64,000 bases of DNA from an uncultured Alteromonadaceae bacterium (lineage in GTDB: Bacteria > Pseudomonadota > Gammaproteobacteria > Enterobacterales > Alteromonadaceae), in contig CANLWS010000002.1 in the NCBI GenBank assembly GCA_947494925.1, positions 248,001 through 312,000 on the forward strand. Reading direction: 5' to 3'. Of this stretch, positions 9,948 through 18,568 are shown piece by piece. Under the pieces are notes generated by a model that was given only the letters and a program-made list of their open reading frames with translations, searched no databases and was not told the DNA's origin. Made by a program: the position numbers and the translations under genes. Position 1 is the first letter of the stretch. The number at the start of each line of letters is the position of its first letter.

Positions 9948-10487
9948 CTACTTCTTAATTGGGGCGAGCACCATGATCATCTGTCTGCCTTCAACCCGGT
10001 TAGGGAAAGACTCGCAGTTGGCAATTTCGTCAAGATCCGCTTTAACACGGTTCAATAACTCAATACCGATCTCTTGGTGCGCCATTTCACGTCCACGGAA
10101 GCGGATCGTTACTTTGGCCTTGTCACCACCTTCTAGAAAGCGACGCAGGTTGCGCAGTTTTACCTGGTAGTCGCCTTCATCAGTGCCAGGGCGAAATTTA
10201 ATCTCCTTGACCTGAATTTGCTTTTGTTTCTTCTTCTGCTCTTTTAGAGACTTACTTTTTTCAAAGAGGAACTTTCCGTAATCCATTACTTTACATACGG
10301 GCGGCTCAGCGTTCGGGCTTATTTCCACCAGGTCTAAACTCGCCTGGTCTGCCAGCTCCATTGCTTCAGTTAATGAAACAATGCCGGCCTGTTCACCGTC
10401 TTTACCAATTAAACGAACTTCCCTTGCGGTAATTTCGTCATTAATTCGTGCTTTATCACTCTGAGCCTTATTATTAGCGCCTTTAAT
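9948..10487 (-). CDS. infC: translation initiation factor IF-3, with an AUU start codon
   Basis: Binds the 30S subunit, checks the start codon-anticodon pairing and blocks early 50S joining. Reading upstream from the first in-frame ATG (10361), homology continues to an ATT at 10485-10487 with an ideal GGAGG site at 10496-10500. This gives 179 residues against 180 in E. coli. The N-terminal extension reads [18 protein letters not shown], as expected for IF-3, followed by [20 protein letters not shown] and [15 protein letters not shown] starts on infC are conserved because IF-3 rejects them, which gives negative autoregulation. The gene starts 20 bases after thrS. Confidence 0.95.
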   Translation of the reverse strand: MKGANNKAQSDKARINDEITAREVRLIGKDGEQAGIVSLTEAMELADQASLDLVEISPNAEPPVCKVMDYGKFLFEKSKSLKEQKKKQKQIQVKEIKFRPGTDEGDYQVKLRNLRRFLEGGDKAKVTIRFRGREMAHQEIGIELLNRVKADLDEIANCESFPNRVEGRQMIMVLAPIKK

Positions 10488-10507
10488 ATGTTGTTCCTCC
10501 AGGAAAA

Positions 10508-12424
10508 TTAATCTATTTTTTTGCTTTTGACTTCGTCGGTCGCTTTCTCAATAAAGGCATCTATCGAGAATTTACCCAGGTCTTCACCCTTTCTAGACCG
10601 CACTGCCACTTCGCCGGCTTCCATTTCTTTGTCGCCAACGACAAGCAAATATGGCACGCGCCTAAGCGTGTGCTCGCGGATTTTAAAGCCTATCTTCTCA
10701 TTTCTCAAGTCCGACTTTGCTCTAAATCCATTTTCTTGTAACTTTTTCACTACATTTGCGGCATATTCACCTTGTTTATCGGTGATATTTAGCACTACAG
10801 CTTGAGTCGGAGCCAGCCATAATGGATACAAACCAGCAAACTCTTCCGTCAAAATACCGATGAATCGCTCCAATGAACCTAAAGTTGCCCTATGGATCAT
10901 TACTGGTACTTTCCGCTCCCCGTCTTCAGCAACATAAGTTGATCCTAAACGGCCAGGCATTGAGAAGTCGAGCTGCACTGTACCGCATTGCCACGCCCTG
11001 TCCAGACAATCATGCAAGGTAAATTCAATTTTGGGACCATAAAATGCCCCTTCACCCGGTAAATACTGGAATTCAATATCTTTTGACGTTAATGCATCGG
11101 CCAATTTTTGTTCGGCTTTATCCCAGATTTCATCTGAGCCCACGCGTTTTTCTGGACGAGTGGACAATTTAACCACTATCTTTTCAAATCCGAATTCCTG
11201 ATAGACTTCGTATATCATGTCGATGCAACTGGCGACTTCTGCCTGAATCTGTTCTTCAGTACAGAATATATGTGCATCATCCTGGGTAAATCCGCGCACA
11301 CGCATCAAGCCGTGCAAGGCGCCTGAAGGCTCATTGCGGTGACAACATCCGAATTCAGCCATACGCAAAGGCAAATCCCGATACGATTTCAGGCCCTGAT
11401 TAAAAATCTGAACATGGCCTGGGCAATTCATGGGTTTAATTGCGTATTCACGTTTTTCTGACTCAGTAGTGAACATGTTTTCCGCGTATTTATCCCAGTG
11501 CCCGGATTTTTCCCATAACACCCGATCCATCATTAACGGACCTTTTACTTCGCCAAATCCATACTTTCGTTGTTTTTCGCGAATGAACTTTTCCAGTTCT
11601 GTATAAATGCTCCAACCATCGTTATGCCAGAACACCATGCCTGGCGCTTCTTCCTGCCAGTGAAACAAATCCAGCGCTTTACCAATTTTACGATGATCGC
11701 GTTTTTCTGCTTCTTCAAGTCTGAGCAGAAAGGCTTTGAGCTGTTTCTTGTCTGCCCAGGCGGTACCATATATTCGCTGCAACATCTTGTTGTCACTGTT
11801 GCCACGCCAATAAGCACCCGCCACTTTCTGAATTTTAAAATGCTGACAGAAGCGCATATTGGGTACGTGAGGTCCACGACACATGTCCACATATTCTTCG
11901 TGGTGATACAGACCCGGCTTATCATCCCTGGCAATATTCTCGTCCAGAATTTCCATTTTGTAAGATTCACCACGGGCTTCAAAGGCGTCTCTGGCTTCCT
12001 GCCAGCTGACTTTCTTTTTCACCACATCATAATTAGTTTTCGCCAGTTCCAGCATACGCTTTTCTAGCTTCAGCAGATCATCTTCGCTGAGGGAATGCTC
12101 CATGTCGACATCATAATAAAAGCCGTTATCGATAGTCGGACCAATGGCCATTTTGGCATCTGGGTATAGTTGTTTGATTGCGTGGCCAATAAGGTGCGCA
12201 CAGGAATGTCGGATGATTTCCAATCCCTCGTCGTCTCTTGCGGTGATGATCTGCAATTTAGCGTCTTCGGTGATCAGATCAGAGGCATCTGCTAATTCAC
12301 CGTTAATTTTGCCCGCTATGGTCGCTTTTGCCAGACCAGGACCAATGTCATTAGCGACATCCATAATTGAGACTGCATTTTCGAACTGGCGTTGACTGCC
12401 ATCAGGGAGAGTAATTGTAACCAT
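10508..12424 (-). CDS. thrS: threonine--tRNA ligase
   Basis: Class II synthetase of 638 residues (642 in E. coli), charging tRNA-Thr in the cytoplasm. It has an N-terminal TGS domain (about 1-60), an editing domain with HxxxH (HSCAHLIGH, near residue 75), a catalytic core and a C-terminal anticodon-binding domain. The zinc ligands are visible: Cys in MNCPGH, His in DDAHIF and His in VMIHRA. The start was set at ATG 12424 ([13 protein letters not shown] site 7 bases upstream). The frame runs nine codons further up without conservation. It is the first gene of the thrS-infC-rpmI-rplT operon and has an unusual hairpin in its leader. Confidence 0.97.
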   Translation of the reverse strand: MVTITLPDGSQRQFENAVSIMDVANDIGPGLAKATIAGKINGELADASDLITEDAKLQIITARDDEGLEIIRHSCAHLIGHAIKQLYPDAKMAIGPTIDNGFYYDVDMEHSLSEDDLLKLEKRMLELAKTNYDVVKKKVSWQEARDAFEARGESYKMEILDENIARDDKPGLYHHEEYVDMCRGPHVPNMRFCQHFKIQKVAGAYWRGNSDNKMLQRIYGTAWADKKQLKAFLLRLEEAEKRDHRKIGKALDLFHWQEEAPGMVFWHNDGWSIYTELEKFIREKQRKYGFGEVKGPLMMDRVLWEKSGHWDKYAENMFTTESEKREYAIKPMNCPGHVQIFNQGLKSYRDLPLRMAEFGCCHRNEPSGALHGLMRVRGFTQDDAHIFCTEEQIQAEVASCIDMIYEVYQEFGFEKIVVKLSTRPEKRVGSDEIWDKAEQKLADALTSKDIEFQYLPGEGAFYGPKIEFTLHDCLDRAWQCGTVQLDFSMPGRLGSTYVAEDGERKVPVMIHRATLGSLERFIGILTEEFAGLYPLWLAPTQAVVLNITDKQGEYAANVVKKLQENGFRAKSDLRNEKIGFKIREHTLRRVPYLLVVGDKEMEAGEVAVRSRKGEDLGKFSIDAFIEKATDEVKSKKID

Positions 12425-12504
12425 TTTAATTCCTTTACGCAGTGGTGACACCTACCAAGCGCCACGTGCGAACTTTTTACGACCTTTAAGGGTCATTAAA
12501 CCAT

Positions 12505-12526
12505 AAAAAAACACCCAAAACGGGTG
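12505..12526 (-). terminator. terminator-like hairpin in the thrS leader (possible attenuator)
   Basis: On the minus strand CACCC-GTTTT-GGGTG (12512-12526) is followed by seven Ts (12505-12511), a short but canonical intrinsic terminator shape, about 80 bases upstream of the thrS start. Both flanking genes diverge from here, so it cannot end an upstream gene. A TTGACT (12555-12560) and a TAATTT (12533-12538), 16 bases apart on the minus strand, could be a promoter, but that start site would fall inside the hairpin. Confidence 0.5.
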
Positions 12527-12610
12527 CCTTAAAAATTAGTAGTATCAACTATTGAGTCAATACCAAATACTTAATCAAAGTACTCTGTTACCATCAGAGT
12601 CTCTTTGGCT

Positions 12611-13273
12611 ATGATAACGAATTTACCTATGTTCTTGCAATTATTCCGAATACTTTTCTGCTGGCTTTTTTTGCTATGTGTTTTATCAGCAAATACTTAC
12701 GCACAAGAAGCGTGGTTATTGGCAAAAGAAACAGATCAGGTTCAGGTGTATAGCAGGAAGACAGATTCCGGTCTGGATGAAGTCAGAGTCGTGACACAAG
12801 TAAAAGCTGATTATCGCGCCATATTGAAACTACTGGACGACATTAATGCAGCGCCACGATGGGTGGCAAATTGCAAAATGGTCGAAAACCTTGGTTGGTT
12901 TGGTGAGCGTGAACGCACGGTGCATACTTTCTTTTCCTCCCCCTGGCCATTAAGTGATCGTGACATGGTTACACATTCAGTTGCCAGCATCGACGAATCC
13001 AACCAAGTCGTTTTAGTGGAAGTCTCTGATCACGGTCAAAAACAACAGATTTTGAGTCACTATGTCAGATTCGAAGACGTGAAGGGACAATGGACCAGCA
13101 AACAAATTGACGAAAACATCAGTGAAATCAGCTATCAGGGGTATGCCGATCCGGCTGGCACTGTGCCCAACTGGCTGGCCAACAGGTTAGCAATAAGTGC
13201 GTCTTTGGAAACCTTCGAAAAAATGCGTAAGCATATAGTGAGTAAGCAGTATCACCCCGCAGTTAAACCATAA
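12611..13273 (+). CDS. secreted START-domain lipid-binding protein
   Basis: About 220 residues. An N-terminal hydrophobic segment (about 8-30, ending NTYAQ) works as a signal peptide. It is followed by one START-like domain (about 34-215), with PRWVANCKMVENLGWFGER, a conserved SPWPLSDRDMV segment and the C-terminal ANRLAISASLETFEKM helix that closes the lipid cavity. START proteins bind single lipids or other hydrophobic ligands. The ligand here is unknown. ATG 12611 is preferred to the TTG two codons upstream, though neither has a strong ribosome site. It diverges from thrS. Confidence 0.8.
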   Translation: MITNLPMFLQLFRILFCWLFLLCVLSANTYAQEAWLLAKETDQVQVYSRKTDSGLDEVRVVTQVKADYRAILKLLDDINAAPRWVANCKMVENLGWFGERERTVHTFFSSPWPLSDRDMVTHSVASIDESNQVVLVEVSDHGQKQQILSHYVRFEDVKGQWTSKQIDENISEISYQGYADPAGTVPNWLANRLAISASLETFEKMRKHIVSKQYHPAVKP

Positions 13274-13378
13274 ATTACTGAATGATATAAACAACTAAAA
13301 AGTCATACTGAATTCGAACTACAGTTTAACGGCAGTGATCCATACTGAGAGTTACCCATTAATCATTCAGTGTTCCTT

Positions 13379-14239
13379 ATGTGGCATTTTATCAGCGAGC
13401 AAGTCAGCCAGCAGATAGGCAAAGATTTTATTTGTGATGATATTCGTGAAGTGAATAGTGGTGACTCTCACCAAGCCTACAAAATTTCCGATGGTAAGCA
13501 GCGTTTTTTCGTTAAAACCAACAGCAAATCAAAACTGGCTAATTTTGAGGCGGAAGCCGAAGGATTAAATCACTTGCAGCAGACAGAGCTATTTCGCATC
13601 CCCAAAGTGATTTGCGTTGGCACAGTCGGTGATCACTGTTTTTTAGTTCTGGAACATATCACCATGACATCTGGCAACGCTGAAAGCTGGTATTCTTTCG
13701 GTGAAAAATTGGCGCGATTGCATCAAAGTCAAACGCAGGAAATGTACGGATGGCAGGAAGACAATTACATTGGGCTGACCCCGCAACCAAATAAGTGGGA
13801 TAAAAAGTGGTCCCGTTTTTTCGCTGAGCAACGAATAGGATTTATGTTGCAGTTGTTGGCAGAGAAAGGTAACCGTCTGGCAAATATTGATAACGTCGTC
13901 GAATCAGTGCAGAGCCTCCTTAATGGGCATACGCCAAAAGCATCCATGTTGCACGGCGATTTGTGGCAAGGCAATACAGGCTTTCACAAACAACAGCCAG
14001 TCATGTTTGATCCAGCATTTTACTTCGGCGATCGGGAAGCCGAGCTGGCCATGACCGAGCTATTCAACAAGTTCCCTCAGGCATTTTACGACGGCTACGA
14101 ATCAGTCTGGCCCATCGAACCAGAATACGCATATCGGAAAACAGTCTACCAGCTCTATCATTTGTTAAATCATGCCCTGTTATTTGGTGGACATTACGTT
14201 CAATCTGCACAGGCAACCATTAAAAACCTGGACGCCTGA
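13379..14239 (+). CDS. yniA: fructosamine kinase family protein (YniA-like)
   Basis: 286 residues from ATG 13379, chosen because the family starts MW(H/Q)xIS. An upstream GTG adds three codons. It is a protein-kinase-like fold of the ketosamine-3-kinase family, which phosphorylates glycated amines so that they decay from proteins. Visible are the nucleotide-binding FFVKTN lysine, the catalytic HGDLWQGN (near residue 199) and the metal-binding FDPAFYFGDREAELAM. The whole chain aligns with E. coli YniA. Its physiological substrate is not settled. It stands between a START protein and a pteridine reductase, with gaps of about 100 bases. Confidence 0.88.
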   Translation: MWHFISEQVSQQIGKDFICDDIREVNSGDSHQAYKISDGKQRFFVKTNSKSKLANFEAEAEGLNHLQQTELFRIPKVICVGTVGDHCFLVLEHITMTSGNAESWYSFGEKLARLHQSQTQEMYGWQEDNYIGLTPQPNKWDKKWSRFFAEQRIGFMLQLLAEKGNRLANIDNVVESVQSLLNGHTPKASMLHGDLWQGNTGFHKQQPVMFDPAFYFGDREAELAMTELFNKFPQAFYDGYESVWPIEPEYAYRKTVYQLYHLLNHALLFGGHYVQSAQATIKNLDA

Positions 14240-14333
14240 CCAAAGATAAAAGGGCTATTTCTGATTTTTTTATCGCATTTATGCGGCGCTTAAATGTATG
14301 CTAATTTAATTCGGTTCTGACCCCAATTATTAT

Positions 14334-15077
14334 ATGACCAACAAAGTTGCTTTTATTACAGGAAGTGCCAAAAGACTTGGTGCTAATACTGCAAGACACC
14401 TTCACGCGCAAGGATTAAACATCGTATTACACTGTCACCATTCTAAAAATGAAGGTGAAGAATTGTGCGAAGAGCTCAATAAAATTAGGGCAAACTCCAG
14501 CATTTTAACGGTTGCGGATTTGTGCGATATATCGCAACTGCCAGTACTAGTGGATTCAGCATTCAATGCCTTTGGCAGGCTGGATGTGCTTATCAACAAC
14601 GCCTCTGCTTTTTATCCTACCCCCATAGGTTCGGTTAAGCTGGAAGACTGGCATTCTCTGGTGGGCAGTAACATGCAGGCCCCCCTGTTCCTTTCGCAAT
14701 TGTGCACACAATATTTGGCTGTTAATCATGGGGTTATCATTAACATGACGGATATCCATGCAGACCGTCCATTAAAAGACCATACTGTATATTGCATGGC
14801 AAAAGCTGCTTTAGTGGCAATGACTAAGTCCCTCGCACAGGAGTTGGCTCCGAATATTCGTGTCAATGCGGTGTCGCCTGGCGCAATTCTCTGGCCCGAG
14901 GTTAATTTGGCGGATGATGAGAAACAAACCGTTCTCGACCAAATTCCCTTAAATCAAATCGGCTGTCCAGACGATATTGCGCAGGCAATTGAATATTTGA
15001 TCCGCGCACCATATGTGACAGGCCAGATCCTGGCTATAGATGGGGGAAGAAGTATTGCATCCGCAACTAAAGCCTGA
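14334..15077 (+). CDS. pteridine reductase (short-chain dehydrogenase family)
   Basis: NAD(P)H-dependent SDR of 247 residues. It has the cofactor motif TGSAKRLG (residues 9-16), NNAS (88-91) and the active site D140, Y153 and K157. Asp in place of the usual SDR Ser, 13 residues before Tyr, and the TGxxxRxG loop are the signature of pteridine reductases (PTR1/FolM group), which reduce dihydrobiopterin, dihydromonapterin or dihydrofolate. It ends with the usual ITGQ-like VTGQILAIDGGRS. The start at ATG 14334 gives a complete chain. The next gene follows after 23 bases and may be co-transcribed. Confidence 0.85.
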   Translation: MTNKVAFITGSAKRLGANTARHLHAQGLNIVLHCHHSKNEGEELCEELNKIRANSSILTVADLCDISQLPVLVDSAFNAFGRLDVLINNASAFYPTPIGSVKLEDWHSLVGSNMQAPLFLSQLCTQYLAVNHGVIINMTDIHADRPLKDHTVYCMAKAALVAMTKSLAQELAPNIRVNAVSPGAILWPEVNLADDEKQTVLDQIPLNQIGCPDDIAQAIEYLIRAPYVTGQILAIDGGRSIASATKA

Positions 15078-15100
15078 ACGCCAGCATCTGGAGGTGTACT

Positions 15101-15301
15101 TTGGACTTGAAACATACCACTATCAGTTGCCCGCACTGCGGGCATTCAATGCATATCGACCTTGATTACAGCAACGGGGATCAGGATTACTTTGAAGATT
15201 GCCCGAATTGTTGCAATGCAGTGCATGTCTCAATGCATCTTGACCACGAAAAACGCAAGCTCGATGTTAGTATCATGTCTGACGACGAACAGGTTTACTG
15301 A
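15101..15301 (+). CDS. CPXCG-motif cysteine-rich zinc-ribbon-like protein
   Basis: 66 residues with two CPxC knuckles (Cys10/Cys13 and Cys34/Cys37), a probable zinc ribbon, and a conserved middle of acidic residues. It belongs to the CPXCG family common in marine gammaproteobacteria, whose function is unknown. The start is a TTG at 15101 with a strong GGAGG site six bases upstream. No ATG fits. It probably shares a transcript with the pteridine reductase. Confidence 0.85.
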   Translation: MDLKHTTISCPHCGHSMHIDLDYSNGDQDYFEDCPNCCNAVHVSMHLDHEKRKLDVSIMSDDEQVY

Positions 15302-15314
15302 CCAATTTAACTTC

Positions 15315-16334
15315 TTGTTGGGTATCTCAAATCAGGCTAAATGCCTAACAATTGTTTGTGGACTATTCTTGAGTGGATGTCAGCCCCACTCTCCTCTCAA
15401 AGATGATTTGCAGGAATACAGGGAACGGCTGGCAAATGTGCTCGATGTTGACGCTGCCGTAGCGCCTGAAATACCCGGGCTTGATTACCCTTCGGTACGA
15501 ACACTCAAAGCAGATATCCCTGATTTGACCATTAACCTCAGCGAATTTTATGCGCTTCAGGACTGCCCTGTGGCTACCTTGATCGCCGAGCGCAATACCG
15601 CACTGGGCAGGGTCCAATTGCCTTCAACCCGCTATATTTATGAAGTCAAGCTGTTACAAGGGCTGAATGACTGCCTGCAACGGGCAAACACAGCACAGAT
15701 GCAAGAGCAACTGAGGATCTGGATTGAACATAAACGCATGTTGTTGCCTTTGACCTGGGTTAATCTGCTCCAGCTTAGTACTGAGGTCAAACACGCATTC
15801 AGTTTTAATCAAGGATATCTGCACGGCGATGCCAGCGATAATGCATCCGCCAGTTTTTCAGCATTGGAATACTTGATTTCCCTGCAACAAAACCCTATTG
15901 CTGAGCCGACAGTCCTGGAAACCCATTTGCAACAATTAAAACACGCCATATTGCCTGCGAGAATCTGGCGTTCACAACGCTTGTTAACCTCTGAGCTGGA
16001 GGCTACAACCAATTGGCTCAATGCCAATGAACAGAAAACCCAATGTTTTTCCCCTGCGGATGAGCAGAAGGTGGCCTACTTGAACAATGTCTTTACGCTT
16101 TACTTCATCGAAAAAATTCAACCTATTGCAGGTAAACTCAATCAATACCAATACCGCCTTATCCCCTTATTAAAGAAAATCCAGTCTACCCCTCATATTG
16201 ACCCGGAACTCCAGGCGCTATTGGCAAGTTATGAAGCAGATTTTGTACGATATAAGTCGGCTATGAGCGATCACGTTAGTCTGTGGCAAAGAGTTTTAAC
16301 ATCATGCAATTTAGCCCCCCAGCAGACCCGTTAA
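15315..16334 (+). CDS. DUF3080-family lipoprotein
   Basis: About 339 residues. The start is uncertain: a TTG at 15315 or 15318 places a short signal sequence before the lipobox FLSGC. The frame stays open upstream but overlaps the CPXCG gene, and an ATG at 15264 is another option. After the lipid-anchored Cys the protein is helical, rich in Leu and Gln, matching DUF3080 (for example LQLSTEVKHAFSFNQGYLHGD). The function of the family is unknown. It is probably an inner-leaflet or outer-membrane lipoprotein. Confidence 0.75.
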   Translation: MLGISNQAKCLTIVCGLFLSGCQPHSPLKDDLQEYRERLANVLDVDAAVAPEIPGLDYPSVRTLKADIPDLTINLSEFYALQDCPVATLIAERNTALGRVQLPSTRYIYEVKLLQGLNDCLQRANTAQMQEQLRIWIEHKRMLLPLTWVNLLQLSTEVKHAFSFNQGYLHGDASDNASASFSALEYLISLQQNPIAEPTVLETHLQQLKHAILPARIWRSQRLLTSELEATTNWLNANEQKTQCFSPADEQKVAYLNNVFTLYFIEKIQPIAGKLNQYQYRLIPLLKKIQSTPHIDPELQALLASYEADFVRYKSAMSDHVSLWQRVLTSCNLAPQQTR

Positions 16335-16373
16335 CGCCACGTCTATGGTCGGAGTGGAAATCAAACACAATTA

Positions 16374-16389
16374 CTGTATATTTATACAC
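16374..16389. promoter_or_regulatory. near-consensus LexA-type box
   Basis: CTGT-ATATTTAT-ACAC fits the gammaproteobacterial SOS box CTGT-N8-ACAG except for the final base, with an AT-rich centre as in strong boxes. It ends two bases before the ATG at 16392. A chance match cannot be ruled out. Confidence 0.35.
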
Positions 16390-16391
16390 AT

Positions 16392-16643
16392 ATGGATACC
16401 GGCAATCTCAAATATTCGCGACGGACTTGCCATGTCTTTGATAAACATGGCAATGAAGTAGGTAAAATTCAGTTTCAGCGAGACCCACATTTTTATCAAT
16501 GGCGGGTCAAATACCTCAGCGACCAGCTCCCTGTTAATAGCTATGATCTGGTCGACGAAATTAAAGAAAAACTGTTGGATAACGGATATACCTGGTCCTG
16601 GGGCAGAATCAAACACCAGTTACGTTCTGGTCGTTATCGATAA
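16392..16643 (+). CDS. small protein of unknown function, 83 aa
   Basis: I do not recognise this protein. It is hydrophilic, basic and rich in aromatic residues (FYQWRVKYL, YTWSWGRIKHQLRSGRYR), soluble, without a signal peptide. It looks like a small single-domain protein with an N-terminal beta part and a C-terminal helix. No ribosome site precedes the ATG. Instead a LexA-like box ends two bases upstream, so the start or the box may be misjudged. It faces the TMEM175-like gene, which ends 23 bases away. Confidence 0.55.
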   Translation: MDTGNLKYSRRTCHVFDKHGNEVGKIQFQRDPHFYQWRVKYLSDQLPVNSYDLVDEIKEKLLDNGYTWSWGRIKHQLRSGRYR

Positions 16644-16665
16644 TTATTTTAGGTTCAGAGCCGAC

Positions 16666-17403
16666 TTATTCAACGTCATAGCCATGTTTTGCGATAATTT
16701 TTCGCCCTTCAGCTTCTCGCCACCACCCTATTGCGCCCATGATTGGAAAGAGCAGCATAAAACTAAATGGAGAATAGGCAATAGAATCGCTAGGTAATAA
16801 AAGTGCAAAAGCCAGCGCCATAACGCAGACGGTCAAAATAGCTGCCCATTCGAAAATGCGTGATCTTATGTCAAACAGTTCGTATTCGGTTAGTTCAAGT
16901 GACTTCCTGAGGCGTAAAGTATGGAAGTAAAAAAGAATAAAGGTGACTGCCAGCGCAAGAAATCCAACAGCATAAAAAGCAAACATAAACCTGACTTCCC
17001 AGTAGCTGGAAAACTCCATCTCAAAGGGAAAAAAACCGTCTGACAAAAATTCAAACAATCCCTGCATCACCAACCTCAGCGGGTAAATGTATACCAGTAC
17101 AATAAATACCAGCAGTGCACTTAACCAAATGGTGGTTTTATCTTCGAGGCCGTATTTTTTGCACCACATTGCATGGGCATACCAAATGGACACGATAGAC
17201 GCAAAACTGGCTGCAAATGCTGGAATTTGTTTGGCCGCGGCGACAAACTCGTCAGCTGAAGTGGGAATAGCGTCCAGTGATATGATCAGCATAGTGATAG
17301 CAAATGCGAACGCTGCCGCGACAAAGGTTTCGATACGACTCATAGCTTCGCCACGCATAATAAAAGCCGGCCCGCCTCTTTGCCCTGACCTGTCTTGTTC
17401 CAT
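16666..17403 (-). CDS. TMEM175/DUF1211-like integral membrane protein
   Basis: 245 residues with five to six membrane segments. Near residue 22 it has SRIETFVAAAFAFAITMLII, close to the RxxxFSDAVFAFAxTLL signature of the TMEM175/DUF1211 potassium-channel-like family but with the FSD triplet replaced by FVA. The next helices (PAFAASFASIVSIWYAHAMW) also fit. The altered pore-helix motif means ion conduction should not be assumed. ATG 17403 has an AGGAAAAGT site just upstream. Its transcription unit appears to be single. Confidence 0.6.
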   Translation of the reverse strand: MEQDRSGQRGGPAFIMRGEAMSRIETFVAAAFAFAITMLIISLDAIPTSADEFVAAAKQIPAFAASFASIVSIWYAHAMWCKKYGLEDKTTIWLSALLVFIVLVYIYPLRLVMQGLFEFLSDGFFPFEMEFSSYWEVRFMFAFYAVGFLALAVTFILFYFHTLRLRKSLELTEYELFDIRSRIFEWAAILTVCVMALAFALLLPSDSIAYSPFSFMLLFPIMGAIGWWREAEGRKIIAKHGYDVE

Positions 17404-17577
17404 ACTTTTCCTGTTAGTCGTGTTTTTCTGGATGTCGCAGAATACCTTACTATATTTTCAGACCAATCGGCCAGATGCAGGTGCCAAAAGTCACTATAGG
17501 GATGATTTGCCAGGTTAGATTTATAAATCAGTTGAAATGGAAGTCACACAATTAAATCTAAATGCGGCAAAGTACTT

Positions 17578-18333
17578 TTATTCAGACTTGGGTTCCTCGA
17601 TATATTTGCCTAAATCAAACATAATATTGGCAATATCCTCTGGACTGTATGCATTGACTGCGTCTCTTAGTAAACGCTTCTTTGTTGAGTCGCATTTACC
17701 CTTATTGCAATACAGCCAGACATTCACAATGATGGGTGGTGCAGGCTCATAAATATCATTTAAGTCAATATCAAACCTCTCTAACCCTCCTAACAAATAA
17801 TGCTTGGAGCCAATAATTGCATCAATACGATTTTTCGCAAACATGCCAAACATCTGATTGAGGTTTAGCACGGGCACTTTAATATACTCACCTAAATAAT
17901 TTTCAAACTCCGCCTTTTCCAATCCACGCAACAAAGGAATACGTTTATTTTTCTGTTTTTCCAGGAAGAGATCGACATTGTTAGTCATCAGGCGAATTTC
18001 GGACACGTGAGACAATGCAATAGGATCCATGTTGCGGGTGATAATATGATGTTCTGGCATGAGTATCAGGTCGGCAGTCCCTTCATTCATCGCACGCACA
18101 ATTCTTGGAAAAGGTGCGATTTCAGCCTCGATAGCCAGGTTTGAATGAAATGCAATTTTTTCTACTAACCTGTTGTGAAGACATGGCGCCTTCCCGGCTT
18201 GTACTTCGCACCCCAGCGGAGGTAGTTCTGGAATGACAAATACCAGTGGGGGCTCAGATTTAGCGTCAACAAACGAACTGTTGAATAAAAACACGACTAT
18301 ATAAAATAGAGTGACTATTCGGGAGTACTTCAA
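17578..18333 (-). CDS. periplasmic solute-binding protein, SBP_bac_3-like
   Basis: 251 residues starting from a TTG (18331-18333) with AGG eight bases upstream. The signal peptide (KYSRIVTLFYIVVFLFNSSFVDA) is clear. The body has the two-lobed family 3 features: an N-terminal strand with PELPPLGCEV, then PFPRIVRAMNEGTADLILMP and a hinge region with FGMFAKNRIDAIIGS. Two cysteine pairs may form disulfides. There is no ABC permease or sensor kinase next to it, so it is an orphan binding protein. It resembles the N-terminal half of the fused protein at 24951-27017. Confidence 0.75.
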   Translation of the reverse strand: MKYSRIVTLFYIVVFLFNSSFVDAKSEPPLVFVIPELPPLGCEVQAGKAPCLHNRLVEKIAFHSNLAIEAEIAPFPRIVRAMNEGTADLILMPEHHIITRNMDPIALSHVSEIRLMTNNVDLFLEKQKNKRIPLLRGLEKAEFENYLGEYIKVPVLNLNQMFGMFAKNRIDAIIGSKHYLLGGLERFDIDLNDIYEPAPPIIVNVWLYCNKGKCDSTKKRLLRDAVNAYSPEDIANIMFDLGKYIEEPKSE

Positions 18334-18482
18334 TTGGTTAACCTGAAAACTTATTTAATTGATATTTAGCTTCCTCCTGGCTAGTTTGCAAGTAACAGGC
18401 AAATAAACAACTCCATATTCATACTAAGGTCCAATGGTTTTGCATAATAAACTCGATTGCTCCCGCCACTCAGCCAACTGAC

Positions 18483-18496
18483 TTGATCGATATCAA
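18483..18496. promoter_or_regulatory. FNR/Anr-type binding site upstream of HMG-CoA reductase
   Basis: TTGAT-CGAT-ATCAA matches the FNR consensus TTGAT-N4-ATCAA at all ten positions. A TAATAT at 18521-18526 could be the -10 box, placing the site centre about 42-43 bases upstream of the expected start. This is close to the -41.5 position of FNR-activated promoters. Confidence 0.6.
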
Positions 18497-18568
18497 GATC
18501 ATGTAACCCCAACTATGGCCTAATATTCTGAAAAGCTAACCACGTTAAGCTTCCTAAGAAGGTGACCG

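Noticed and set aside
11545..12067. Open frames overlapping thrS on both strands
   Set aside because: thrS is complete in its own frame and strongly conserved, so these are shadows.
13370..13378. GTG start three codons upstream in the fructosamine-kinase-like gene
   Set aside because: The family begins at MW, which matches ATG 13379.
15162..15314. N-terminal extension of the DUF3080 gene back into the CPXCG gene
   Set aside because: It would overlap the CPXCG gene in another frame and place the lipobox too far from the N-terminus.
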